21,666 bases of DNA, taken from the IMG/VR virus record IMGVR_UViG_3300032294_003025, positions 1 through 21,666 of that record; one strand, given 5' to 3'. Source of the DNA: a virus. The notes under the pieces are model-generated. The model saw nothing but the letters and a program-made list of their open reading frames with translations. It was not told the origin of the DNA and ran no database searches. Below are positions 1 to 8,414 of this stretch, in pieces. Position numbers and translations under genes: made by a program. Every line of letters begins with the position of its first letter. Position 1 is the first letter of the stretch.

Positions 1-482
1 AACCGCTAGTTCCACTCGAACCAGAACTACCACTTGTCCCTGATGAACCACTTGTACCAGAGCTACCACTTATTCCTGATGAGCCAGATGTACCTGATGA
101 ACCACTTATTCCTGATGAGCCAGATGTTCCTGATGAACCACTTATTCCTGATGAGCCAGATGTTCCTGAGCTTCCACTTGTACCTGATGAACCCGCCTTA
201 CCAGATGAACCAGAACTTCCACTTGTACCAGATGAACCAGAACTTCCACTTGTACCTGATGAGCCAGATGTTCCAGAGCTTCCACTTGTACCTGATGAGC
301 CAGATGTTCCAGAGCTTCCACTTGTACCTGATGAACCCGCCTTACCAGATGAACCAGAGCTTCCACTTGTACCCGATGAACCAGCAGAACCAGATGTTCC
401 ACTTGAGCCAGAACTTCCTGATTTTCCGGATGAACCAGAAGAACCTGAAGTACCGCTTGACCCTGAAGAACCAGAGCTTCCA
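1..482 (-). repeat. Gly-X-Y coding tandem repeat with 36-nt local units
   Basis: The coding repeat is also a DNA repeat. A 36-nt unit (12 codons) is tandemly duplicated at 84-119 and 120-155 with one mismatch, and another at 264-299 and 300-335 with one mismatch. A roughly 50-nt block containing the rare Gly-Lys-Ala triplet occurs at 181 and again at 325, nearly identical, 144 nt apart (16 triplets). Near-identity at the DNA level, including codon choice, suggests recent duplication by slippage or recombination rather than only protein-level selection. Confidence 0.85.
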
Positions 483-1024
483 GAGCCAGCTCCACCTAAA
501 CTAATTCTATTCCACCCTGTTTGTAAGGTTGTGCCTGTGTTGATTGCGTCTGAACCGAAGTCCGCAATTATTGTCGCATCACTTACATCATATCCTACGA
601 CTACATCTACTGTAGTTCCATTAACGTCTACTTGTGTTCCTGGGTTTAACGCAATATCACCATTACTTTCAGCAGCATTCCATTTATCAGGGTAATCTAC
701 AATATAAAATACGTAAAATGAATTTTCCTCAATCACATAGACAAGCATACCAATTTTTCTTCTACCACTTGTCAATTGGTCACCCTCAATAATCAATAAT
801 GAACCCTCAAATTCTATCGGAATATTTGTCAGATTAAGGTCGGAAATACTGTAAACGGACATGTACCCACCCGCAACAAACATATCGTATGTAACAGGTA
901 CACTCGAACCTAATTGAACTGCGGTACCTGGAGCGTATGGTGCAAATCCAGCATTAAACCCTAATCCTCCATCAAACCATGTGGATTCCGAATCTTGCTG
1001 AGGTAATTGAAAATTAAATGGCAT
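1..1024 (-). CDS. Collagen-like tail fibre/adhesin, C-terminus missing (partial)
   Basis: Reading on the minus strand from the ATG at 1024, the frame stays open for 341 codons to the window edge, so the C-terminus is missing. Residues 1-176 form a non-repetitive, aromatic- and Gly-rich head that I do not recognise. From residue 182 there is an unbroken run of about 53 Gly-X-Y triplets, with X mostly Ser or Thr, sometimes Lys or Ile, and Y mostly Ser, sometimes Ala. This is collagen-like periodicity without proline. Collagen-like stretches are known in phage tail fibres, where they form trimeric shafts. The gene starts 21 nt after the stop of the Thr/Pro-rich protein and is the last visible gene of the tail cluster, so a fibre or host-contact role is inferred. 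AGGA lies only 2 nt before the ATG, too close for a classical ribosome binding site. Forward-strand and other-frame ORFs here are shadows of the repeat. Confidence 0.8.
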   Translation of the reverse strand, partial: MPFNFQLPQQDSESTWFDGGLGFNAGFAPYAPGTAVQLGSSVPVTYDMFVAGGYMSVYSISDLNLTNIPIEFEGSLLIIEGDQLTSGRRKIGMLVYVIEENSFYVFYIVDYPDKWNAAESNGDIALNPGTQVDVNGTTVDVVVGYDVSDATIIADFGSDAINTGTTLQTGWNRISLGGAGSGSSGSSGSSGTSGSSGSSGKSGSSGSSGTSGSAGSSGTSGSSGSSGKAGSSGTSGSSGTSGSSGTSGSSGTSGSSGTSGSSGSSGTSGSSGSSGKAGSSGTSGSSGTSGSSGISGSSGTSGSSGISGSSGTSGSSGISGSSGTSGSSGTSGSSGSSGTSG

Positions 1025-1045
1025 TTCCTATAATTATAATAATAA

Positions 1046-2380
1046 TCAAATTAATGTGCCTCCTCTAAAGAAAATATTTGTATTGTTTTGAGTAATTCTT
1101 AACCCCGTATTAGTAAAGCTAGAGTAAACTCTATAAACACCGTTAGGAATATTTGTACCTCCCGTATAATTAAAAACAATTGATGACATATTAGTTCTTT
1201 GCGTAACTTGAGTCGTTCCTGTTGGTGAATTGAATAATCTAACAAGAGTATTATATCTTTGGGTTCCTGTTGCCCCTGTGGGTATTATCCAAGTATACCA
1301 TCCAGCAACACCATTTGGTGTTGTAGTCCCTGAAAGAACACGAGTTGTTGTCATCCTGTTTGCAACAATGGGAATGCCATACGCATCAACTCCTCTTGTT
1401 ATATTATATGTTGTACCAGTTCTGATTGATGGTTCTGTAACACCCCATCCAGAATATCTGACATATGAATTCATTTGACGATTAAATGTCGTGGTGTTGT
1501 TTAATGTTGGAGAATTAATATTGAACCCTCTAAAGGTACTACCTTGTGCCAACATATAGTTGTCTAATTGTGTCCTGACTGCCGCTTGGTTTGAATCAAT
1601 AAACAAGAAAGAAACAAATTCGACCGCAGGTGTTAGACTTGGAGTAACTGTATTTGTAGGTGTAATTGTTGGAGTTGGAGTTGTAGTTTCAGTTACTGAA
1701 GGAGTTGGAGTTTGTGAAGAGGTTTGAGTAGGTGTAGTTGTTTGTGTTGGAGTTGCGGTCTCTGTTACAGATGGAGTTGGTGTACCTGTTTCAGTTGGAG
1801 TTGGAGTTTGAGTTGGGGTTTCTGTCGGTGTTTCTGTATTAGTCGGTGTACTAGTAGGTGTCTCTGTATTAGTGGGTGTACTGGTAGGTGTTGTTGTTGG
1901 AGTTTCCGTTTGGGTTGGTGTTGGTGTTGAGGTTGCACCAAGTGAAAGTGTAACTGTTGGGGTTGGTGTTGATGTTGGTGTTGATGTTGGTGACTCACAT
2001 GGTGGTTGTGGGGTTTGAGCAGGAGTTCTCGAAGGTGTGGGTACGGGAGGGGTTTTAGTAGGGGTAGGAGTTGTTGTGGATGTTGGTGTTTGACTTGTTG
2101 TTGGTGTGTTTGATGGAGTTGTTGAGGGAGTTAAAAAAGGTGTATTCGTTGTTGTTGGAGTTGGTGATGGTAAAATGTAAAGATATTCTTCTATTGTACA
2201 ATTCGCCGAATCTGTAATTTTAACTATAAAGTTTTGATTATCGTATGGTGAGGGCACATCGAAAAAATATGGAAAAGTTGTAACACTTGCAACGAACACA
2301 CAATTTGCACTCATAGAATCACAATAGTAGACTTGTGCTGGTGTATTACCTGTAAAACTTATTATCTCTACTCTTGTCAT
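1046..2380 (-). CDS. Tail-associated protein with Thr/Pro-rich mucin-like stalk
   Basis: A protein of 444 residues if started at the ATG at 2380. A TTG start at 2389 is possible, but the ATG forms an ATGA overlap with the stop of the upstream gene and is preferred. Three parts are visible: an N-terminal domain (about residues 1-70, Cys at 20, 27 and 61) with a VKITDSxxC segment resembling the end of the SprB-like repeats in the neighbouring gene; a linker of about 180 residues (71-251) made almost only of Thr, Pro and Ser in TPT/TPTxTPT patterns with one Cys; and a C-terminal domain of about 190 residues rich in Thr, Asn, Gly and aromatics, which I do not recognise. The layout, anchor then extended stalk then head, suggests a fibre or spike with the C-terminal domain displayed outward. 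That role is inferred from architecture and from its place between two other repeat proteins. Confidence 0.8.
   Translation of the reverse strand: MTRVEIISFTGNTPAQVYYCDSMSANCVFVASVTTFPYFFDVPSPYDNQNFIVKITDSANCTIEEYLYILPSPTPTTTNTPFLTPSTTPSNTPTTSQTPTSTTTPTPTKTPPVPTPSRTPAQTPQPPCESPTSTPTSTPTPTVTLSLGATSTPTPTQTETPTTTPTSTPTNTETPTSTPTNTETPTETPTQTPTPTETGTPTPSVTETATPTQTTTPTQTSSQTPTPSVTETTTPTPTITPTNTVTPSLTPAVEFVSFLFIDSNQAAVRTQLDNYMLAQGSTFRGFNINSPTLNNTTTFNRQMNSYVRYSGWGVTEPSIRTGTTYNITRGVDAYGIPIVANRMTTTRVLSGTTTPNGVAGWYTWIIPTGATGTQRYNTLVRLFNSPTGTTQVTQRTNMSSIVFNYTGGTNIPNGVYRVYSSFTNTGLRITQNNTNIFFRGGTLI
1628..2170 (-). repeat. Thr/Pro-rich (TPT) low-complexity coding repeat
   Basis: On the minus strand this stretch repeats ACN-CCN-ACN codons and encodes about 180 residues of Thr/Pro/Ser. 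On the plus strand it appears as gtt-gga/ggt repeats, which produce spurious Cys/Trp-rich and His/Gln-rich ORFs in other frames. The linker is likely extended and rod-like. The repeat is degenerate, mixing [15 protein letters not shown] and similar phrases, rather than a perfect tandem array. Confidence 0.8.
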
Positions 2381-4509
2381 TGCTCGCAAATTATGTCGTA
2401 ACTAATCAACAAATCTACCGTTAGTTGTTGACTATTTAATGGACCATCAGGTGCCGCTTGAATTGTTATTTGATTTGAGAATTCATTTACCGTCACAGTT
2501 TGAATCCCCGGTATAGTAAGTATCAACGTTCTCACTGTTGTGAGCCATAAACTATCTGACGGTGGTAATAAAAGTGACGTAGTTGTATAAAACTCACTCT
2601 CGTACACATCCCCCGCAGGTTGAACTAAAACTCGTGCGGTAAATGTTGCCGAACTCAAAGTGCAACCACTATTGGATTGTGTTAAATCATAAAACCCTTG
2701 ATTTAACATTTGTAGTAAACCACATTTAGTTCCATTTGTTAATTGGAACAGTTCACTACCCATTGAATATACTTGGTAAGAAACATAACTTGAGTCACAA
2801 GTTATTTCAGTTGTTCTTTGTAGAGTACATCCACTACTATCTATAATTGAAACTGAATAAGTTCCTGCAGTCAATCCTGTAACCGTAATAGTTTGAGGAT
2901 TGTTTGGTACATTAGGAGACCAACTAAATGTAAATGGTGGTACACCTGATGAAATAAACGAGGTTATTGTTCCACCACTTCCACTTCCACAAGATGATGA
3001 ATATAAACTGAAGGAAATTGGTTCAGAATAATCAACATAAAATTGATTAGAGATTGAACATCCGTCAGCATCGACAACTGAGACCGTGTGAAAACCTGAT
3101 GAAACATTTGTGAATGTTACTGCAGATTGTGTAGTGTCTAATATTTGTGTTGTATTATCTAAAATATAATCAAAAGGTGATGTACCTCCTGAACTTTTGA
3201 GAACTCTAACCACTGCGTTTGAACCACCGCAAGTTGCTCCCGTAATTTGTGTTGAAATATCGAACTTATTTGTTGCTAATATTGTTTCTTCTTCTTGATA
3301 CGAACAACCTGAACTATCACTAACAACAACTGTGTAAGTACCCGCAGTTAAATTTGTAAAATCTTGAGAAGTACTCAAGGTGGATACTGAAGTTGTGTTT
3401 GATGTTGGGTATATCAACGTATATGTATACGGTGTAGTTCCTCCAACAACATCTATTGAAATTGAACCATCGTTTTGAGAACAATTTGAATTTGTACTAT
3501 TAATCGCAACCGAAGTCATTCCGTTAGGTGGGACTAATTGAGCTGTTTCAGTTATACTACAAAAACCTGAGTCAGTAACTTTAATTGTGACCGCACCTGC
3601 AGTCAATCCTGTAACAGTAAATGTTTTAGCATATGATATTTGAAAAGCTCCTGTGGACGCCGAATAAAAATAAGGTACAGTTCCACCAGTAATAACCATA
3701 GTTATTGACCCATTATTTTGAAAACAAGTAGGTTGACTAACTATAAAATTGCCAAACCCGATTGGGTCGACTTTTGGTACTGTAAAACTCTTGCTTAGAA
3801 CACAACCAACATAATCTGTCACCGTAACACTATAAACACCTTCAGTCAATCCAGTAATTGTATCACCTGTCTGACCATTATTCCAAAGGTAAGTGTAAGG
3901 ATAAAATCCTGTCTGTCCTGTTATATATATTTTTCCTATTGCAGAACCACCACAAGATGAATTTGGAACAACATATGCACCATAATCAAATGGAGTTGAG
4001 TCACCAATTACCATAGTTTGACTTTGTCCCGTACAACCTCCTAAATCAAGTACTGTAACATAATAAGTCCCAGCACTCAGACTATCGAAATTTACAAAGT
4101 TTGTGTTTGTGGTTGCAGAATTAACTAGTGTTCCTGCAGATGTATAAAGATAAAAATTAGTCGAAGAGTAATTCGAACTTGAACTTGCACTTATTGAACC
4201 GTTGTCTAAATCACATGTTGTATTAAAAACATTAGTTATGTCAGTACATACACCGCTTGATACGGGTATATTAACCAAAAATTGAAGGTTTGTAGGTAAA
4301 GTACTATCACTAACCCTAACACTGTAAGTTTGAGCATTTAGTCCAGTTCTAATTGATGGGAAAGTTGTGATATTATCAAACCCTAAATTAGGAATTTCCC
4401 ACGTTACGATATAAGGTGGTGTTCCTCCGAAGGGAAGGATACTTATACTTCCAGATGAATTACTTTCACAATCACCTGTAATCAATATGGTATAATTAAA
4501 TTCAGCCAT
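2377..4509 (-). CDS. Tail protein with seven SprB-like adhesin repeats
   Basis: This 710-residue protein carries about seven repeats of 75-80 residues (about residues 12-571). Each contains an NGSI-type strand, a GGTxPYxYxW-like segment, a GLTAGTYxVxVxD turn and a GC near its end. This matches the SprB repeat family found in Flavobacteriia surface adhesins used in gliding. Clear examples are [17 protein letters not shown] and [17 protein letters not shown]. The last 140 residues (571-710) are not a repeat and align without gaps at several positions with the C-terminus of the upstream 992-residue protein. There is no signal peptide or membrane segment, which fits a virion component better than a cellular adhesin. 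The ATG overlaps the previous stop by 8 nt (ATGGCTGA) and the stop overlaps the next start by 4 nt. A tail-tip or fibre role is inferred. Confidence 0.85.
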   Translation of the reverse strand: MAEFNYTILITGDCESNSSGSISILPFGGTPPYIVTWEIPNLGFDNITTFPSIRTGLNAQTYSVRVSDSTLPTNLQFLVNIPVSSGVCTDITNVFNTTCDLDNGSISASSSSNYSSTNFYLYTSAGTLVNSATTNTNFVNFDSLSAGTYYVTVLDLGGCTGQSQTMVIGDSTPFDYGAYVVPNSSCGGSAIGKIYITGQTGFYPYTYLWNNGQTGDTITGLTEGVYSVTVTDYVGCVLSKSFTVPKVDPIGFGNFIVSQPTCFQNNGSITMVITGGTVPYFYSASTGAFQISYAKTFTVTGLTAGAVTIKVTDSGFCSITETAQLVPPNGMTSVAINSTNSNCSQNDGSISIDVVGGTTPYTYTLIYPTSNTTSVSTLSTSQDFTNLTAGTYTVVVSDSSGCSYQEEETILATNKFDISTQITGATCGGSNAVVRVLKSSGGTSPFDYILDNTTQILDTTQSAVTFTNVSSGFHTVSVVDADGCSISNQFYVDYSEPISFSLYSSSCGSGSGGTITSFISSGVPPFTFSWSPNVPNNPQTITVTGLTAGTYSVSIIDSSGCTLQRTTEITCDSSYVSYQVYSMGSELFQLTNGTKCGLLQMLNQGFYDLTQSNSGCTLSSATFTARVLVQPAGDVYESEFYTTTSLLLPPSDSLWLTTVRTLILTIPGIQTVTVNEFSNQITIQAAPDGPLNSQQLTVDLLISYDIICEQ
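2797..4476 (-). repeat. Seven degenerate SprB-like repeats (protein level)
   Basis: Approximate repeat boundaries in the encoded protein are residues 12-85, 86-168, 172-245, 250-327, 331-411, 415-494 and 497-571. Similarity is clear in the protein (Gly-Thr/Pro-Tyr core, LTAGTY turn, terminal Gly-Cys) but weak in the DNA, so these are old, diverged repeats, unlike the nearly identical collagen-like repeat at the left edge. The first two copies are the least regular. Confidence 0.75.
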
Positions 4510-7480
4510 TACAACTTATTTCTATATTTATACCCACGTTTAGGAACAAATTCTCACCAATGTTTATTGGTGTCATTGTTAAATTATATATAGTCAAATC
4601 ATTACCATTTAGAAAATATCCCAAATTGTATTCCGTCAATTGTGGTAAGTTATTTATAAGAGCAGTTCTCCATGCAATATTTGTCGGAACATCTGTGGGA
4701 CCAAACCCTGTATAGAATTGTTCTTGGATTATTATTTCATTACCAAGTCTTAAATCAACGTACCAATTCGATTTCAAAGAATTTAACACACAATCAGTTA
4801 TTAATAAACCTTGTGATGTTAAAAAATTATTCAACCTATTGTTTAATATTGCACTGAAATTTGAAACATTGATGTCCCCATTTAACCAAGGATATATTGA
4901 AAAGTCAACAAACTCCCTACTACATGTGTAATCAAAAATATTTGATATTATGTAACAAGATTGTATTGGTACTGGTACAAACTCACATCCTCTCTGTCTT
5001 CTATAAACAAATTTTTGTCTATGGAATATTGAGTTCTCATATTTAATCCCCGATGTCCATATTGTTGTTGCAGGAACCATTTGTTCCACAAGTTTCATCC
5101 AATAAGGACCTAAACCCTCAACATAGTCAATTAACTTTTGATATGTGTATTTGTTATTTGGAATACCCACAGTCTGTTGAGATTCGATGTATTTCCAAAA
5201 TATAGATTGTAGTGTTGGGTACCCTCCAGTCTTTCCATCAGTAATGAATTGTCTGTTTCTTGTGTTGATTGTATTTTGCCAAAATGTTTGGAGAAATTCA
5301 AAGAACGTTTTCTTTTTTGGTTCAGGATTTATATACGTACTATCAATACCACCAGGTGTTACGAAAGTCGCACTAAAACCTGATTCAGGAATCGGATAAT
5401 CAAATTTCACAGATTCATCCCAAACATCGTAAGCTAACCCTTGTCCAGGATTTAACGCTATTTCAACATTTTTGGCATTTAATACTAATTTTTCATTATC
5501 AACGAAATAATATGCATTATAATTTCCTTGTTTAGATATTCTTATTTTTTCATCGTCCGCCAACCAAGATTTATTATTATCAACGATTTTTCTAAGTTTG
5601 AACCCTTCTGTCATGTAAGGGAATTGTCTATATAAATCCAAATAAATTTGACCGTATGTAAAAGGTTGAAGTTGGGTCTGTATGTTGTAATTTTGTCCAG
5701 TGAAGATTGCACCTGTCACAACTACCTCATCAGGACTTCTGTGTTGTGGTGTAACTTGGTACCAACCAGCACCTTTCTGAAAAAACATATTTTCATTTGG
5801 TGTTGGTGCATTTGGAAATCCTTCGGCATCAACAGGATAATCAGCTCTGTCCACATTAACTTCTTGGTATATGTCTGTGACAGTAAAAGCAGTATAAAGT
5901 TGTCCCTTAATTTTGTAAGTGTCGCCAGGTAATAATGAAGGTAATTCTTGAACATATGTTCCTCCTGAAATTGCAGCATATTGACTATTGAACACCTCCA
6001 TGTTTATTTTTTGGTCAGCCAAATAAATGTGTTCGTTAAATTCTACTAACGAGTCGGGAGCACCTATTAGTCTCAAAAGAAACTCTATCGACCTTCTTGT
6101 ACCTTTCGATTTGAATAGGTATGCTGAATTCAAAATCAAATTTCTATAAAACTGATAATTCAACTCTGTTGGAGTCAAACTTCTTGAAAATCCTGGAAAC
6201 TCATTTATTGCTTGATTTCCGAAAACACTTTCTAAAAAATTACCATCCGCGATTGGAGAAAAATTTGAAGACCAACCTAATGTTCTTGCCAAATTAACTA
6301 GTAATTGTGATGGTATGTCGTTTGCGGGTACATAATCAACTGAAGTCATGTATGCCAACCCGTCAATGAATATTTTTATTTGGTCGAAACTTCTTCCGTA
6401 TATTTGGAATATTTTTTCTACCTTTTGACCTAAAGTATCGAACTCTTTCAAAGAACCTGAAACTAAGAATCTTGATAATAAATTAGTTTTGAAGTCATCC
6501 ATGTTGACTGCAATCGATTCCAATTTCTCAAGATAGTTGTCGAATCCTATTGACCTAATATCCAAATTCCATGTTCCGTCTTTCGGCCATGTAACTATTT
6601 GATTTGATAGATAAAACTGTCCAAAGTCGTCTTGAAGAGGGACTTGGAATTCTGCAGTATACTCTGGTCTAACTAATCTATTTGCCAAGTATTTTTCAAT
6701 AACATCAAAGTTTTCTTCAAATACTTTGTCTACTGTCATGTTATTAGGTCTAATAACAAAATCCTGAAAATATGTTGAAGCTGTTGTTCCAAAAGGTGCC
6801 CCTGACACGTAAAAAGAAATTGACCCTGATGTGAGTGATTGTGATGGTGTGAAGGATTCAATTTGATATTCAACTCCGTCAATGTGTATTGCGTAATCTA
6901 AGTACGTCTTGTGTAAGTTTCTGTACCTAGAAACTTCCATCTCCCTCAATTGCAAATTGGTTGTTGCATTTACAGAATAATCTATTTCAAAAGGATTGTT
7001 AATCCTACTAACATTTACTTCAAAATATGTCTCATTATTTATAGAGTCAAAAGAAATATTTGTAGCTGTAGCTCCTGTGGTGAAGTTAATTTGTGAAAAG
7101 AGAACATCCAATCCTGCGGGGAAATAATTAATTATTTTTGTTACTGAAACACTAAACCTTTTTGCTAGTGAGCCATATAATGAAAAATTACCTACTTGTG
7201 AAACATCAAAATTTGGAAAAACTCTGAATTGAGATTCTAATATTCTATCACCTTCTAAAGTAGAATTTAATTGTAAATTTTCTAAACTTATCGGAGTTGA
7301 AAATGCACCGACATTAAAAGTCCTATTAACTTTTTCAGCAACAGATGTTGTAAACTCAAAATTTCCTTGGGTCAAACCTCCTCCATTAACCGTTTGTAAT
7401 CCGACGATTTCATCCGAAAATGTACCCGCTCCATTACCAGGTCTCGGAGGATAAAAATATTTTTGTCTTGTTGACGCCAT
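4502..7480 (-). CDS. Large baseplate/tail protein with tail-protein-I-like motif
   Basis: A 992-residue protein. Around residues 446-474 it has a helix-like block with FKSKGTRRSIEFLLRLIGAP. This resembles the 'YRxRGTrxgLexlLrl' block of phage tail protein I/gpI and the tail_TIGR02242 families, which are baseplate components. The N-terminal 300 residues look beta-rich and are not recognised. After residue 480 there is a long mixed region, then a Cys-containing segment near 830-855, and a 140-residue C-terminal domain (853-992) shared with the next protein. The start ATG overlaps the preceding stop in TAATG (1 nt) and the stop overlaps the next start by 8 nt. The baseplate role is inferred from the motif and position. 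It could act as the third wedge component beside the gp6-like protein or as a fibre-attachment adaptor. Confidence 0.75.
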   Translation of the reverse strand: MASTRQKYFYPPRPGNGAGTFSDEIVGLQTVNGGGLTQGNFEFTTSVAEKVNRTFNVGAFSTPISLENLQLNSTLEGDRILESQFRVFPNFDVSQVGNFSLYGSLAKRFSVSVTKIINYFPAGLDVLFSQINFTTGATATNISFDSINNETYFEVNVSRINNPFEIDYSVNATTNLQLREMEVSRYRNLHKTYLDYAIHIDGVEYQIESFTPSQSLTSGSISFYVSGAPFGTTASTYFQDFVIRPNNMTVDKVFEENFDVIEKYLANRLVRPEYTAEFQVPLQDDFGQFYLSNQIVTWPKDGTWNLDIRSIGFDNYLEKLESIAVNMDDFKTNLLSRFLVSGSLKEFDTLGQKVEKIFQIYGRSFDQIKIFIDGLAYMTSVDYVPANDIPSQLLVNLARTLGWSSNFSPIADGNFLESVFGNQAINEFPGFSRSLTPTELNYQFYRNLILNSAYLFKSKGTRRSIEFLLRLIGAPDSLVEFNEHIYLADQKINMEVFNSQYAAISGGTYVQELPSLLPGDTYKIKGQLYTAFTVTDIYQEVNVDRADYPVDAEGFPNAPTPNENMFFQKGAGWYQVTPQHRSPDEVVVTGAIFTGQNYNIQTQLQPFTYGQIYLDLYRQFPYMTEGFKLRKIVDNNKSWLADDEKIRISKQGNYNAYYFVDNEKLVLNAKNVEIALNPGQGLAYDVWDESVKFDYPIPESGFSATFVTPGGIDSTYINPEPKKKTFFEFLQTFWQNTINTRNRQFITDGKTGGYPTLQSIFWKYIESQQTVGIPNNKYTYQKLIDYVEGLGPYWMKLVEQMVPATTIWTSGIKYENSIFHRQKFVYRRQRGCEFVPVPIQSCYIISNIFDYTCSREFVDFSIYPWLNGDINVSNFSAILNNRLNNFLTSQGLLITDCVLNSLKSNWYVDLRLGNEIIIQEQFYTGFGPTDVPTNIAWRTALINNLPQLTEYNLGYFLNGNDLTIYNLTMTPINIGENLFLNVGINIEISCNG

Positions 7481-8388
7481 TAGCTAGTTATTGTGTTAAA
7501 ATTCTTACTGAAATCTATATTGTTTCCTCTACTTTCTCTAACCTCGTACAACAACGCATTAAATTGGTCTCTAATCTCGTATAAGTTGTATTGTCTGTAG
7601 ATATTATTAGCAGAATCATAAATTGTATAAATGCCGTCGTCAATTGATTTAGTCTGATTACCGTATAGAGCAATCGCAAGTGATGAAATATCGTATTCAA
7701 CCATTTCCACCTCAATTGTAACTGGATTGAAGTATGTGTTAGTTATAATAATATCTTGGTCAGGCTGACCTATAAATGGTGTTGCGTTAGGTTTGTTGGT
7801 TGGTGATGAAGATGGTGATACGGTCAAGAACAATAAATTTGTTTGTCCATCAACATATCTATATCTAATAGCCTTTTGTGAGGTATTAACTTGATTAGTA
7901 ATCACAGGCTCACAATAAAAACATGAAGTAACTATTCTAAAAAAATTAGGGATTTTAGAACCGTCGGCATTTAGATATTCTATTCTAAATCCAACTAATC
8001 CTTGGGGGACAAATTTATTCAAGAAATTTGATGGTACGTTGGATAGGTCAATTACTAAACCTTTAACGTTTGGTAATGCACTAAGAACACCACAATCAGT
8101 TATTGTTGTTCTGATTTGTGCAGGTCTCAAATATAATGTATATATTCCTAATTGATTAAACTCATCTGCAGGTAATGTTAAATTATATAATCCACCTAAA
8201 ATTTCAACTCCATTGTTTCCTCCAGTCTCGGAGTTATTGAAGTAAGGTCTTAATATTGTTGGAGCGTCCAACGTTTTCAACACAAAAGAATTAGTAACAT
8301 CTCGAGATGGTGTGTAGTTCAAAATAATCTCTACATCATCTGGTGAGACATCACTTGGTCTAAGTGTTCCATATGTTCCTATTGCCAT
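7480..8388 (-). CDS. Uncharacterised tail/baseplate protein (302 aa)
   Basis: I do not recognise a family. The protein is beta-rich in appearance, with no signal peptide or membrane segment. A CFYCEP motif near residue 156 is preceded by a short hydrophobic strand; two close cysteines could bind a metal or form a disulfide. It starts with ATG behind an A/T-rich leader (AATATAAAAAAATGG) with no Shine-Dalgarno, 26 nt after the previous stop, one of the few real gaps inside the cluster. Its TAA shares one base with the ATG of the 992-residue gene, so the two are probably translationally coupled. A virion structural role is inferred from position only. Confidence 0.75.
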   Translation of the reverse strand: MAIGTYGTLRPSDVSPDDVEIILNYTPSRDVTNSFVLKTLDAPTILRPYFNNSETGGNNGVEILGGLYNLTLPADEFNQLGIYTLYLRPAQIRTTITDCGVLSALPNVKGLVIDLSNVPSNFLNKFVPQGLVGFRIEYLNADGSKIPNFFRIVTSCFYCEPVITNQVNTSQKAIRYRYVDGQTNLLFLTVSPSSSPTNKPNATPFIGQPDQDIIITNTYFNPVTIEVEMVEYDISSLAIALYGNQTKSIDDGIYTIYDSANNIYRQYNLYEIRDQFNALLYEVRESRGNNIDFSKNFNTITS

Positions 8389-8414
8389 TTTTTTATATTA
8401 TATTAATAAATAGT

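Noticed and set aside
1-482. Tandem DNA repeat considered as a CRISPR array
   Set aside because: Units are contiguous with no unique spacers and stay in one reading frame encoding Gly-X-Y.
34-504. Forward-strand 156-residue ORF rich in Met, Leu, Asn and His, and another minus-frame ORF at 142-495
   Set aside because: Both are shadows of the Gly-X-Y coding repeat; the frame from the ATG at 1024 runs through this region without a stop and has a normal non-repetitive N-terminal domain.
1724-1998. Cys/Trp-rich forward ORF and His/Gln-rich minus ORF
   Set aside because: Other-frame readings of the Thr/Pro repeat; their composition is explained entirely by the repeated codons.
1046-2389. TTG start at 2389 for the Thr/Pro-rich protein
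   Set aside because: It adds only three residues, while the ATG at 2380 forms the ATGA overlap used elsewhere in this operon.
4525-4532. TATAAATA on the minus strand, like a T4 late promoter, just upstream of the SprB-repeat gene
   Set aside because: The same octamer occurs inside coding sequence at 4651-4658 and 7036-7043, and this copy is so close to the ATG that the leader would be only about 8 nt. In AT-rich DNA this is probably chance.
5187-5932. Forward and minus ORFs of 70-94 residues inside the 992-residue gene
   Set aside because: They lie wholly inside a well-supported long gene, have no recognisable domains and show no start context.
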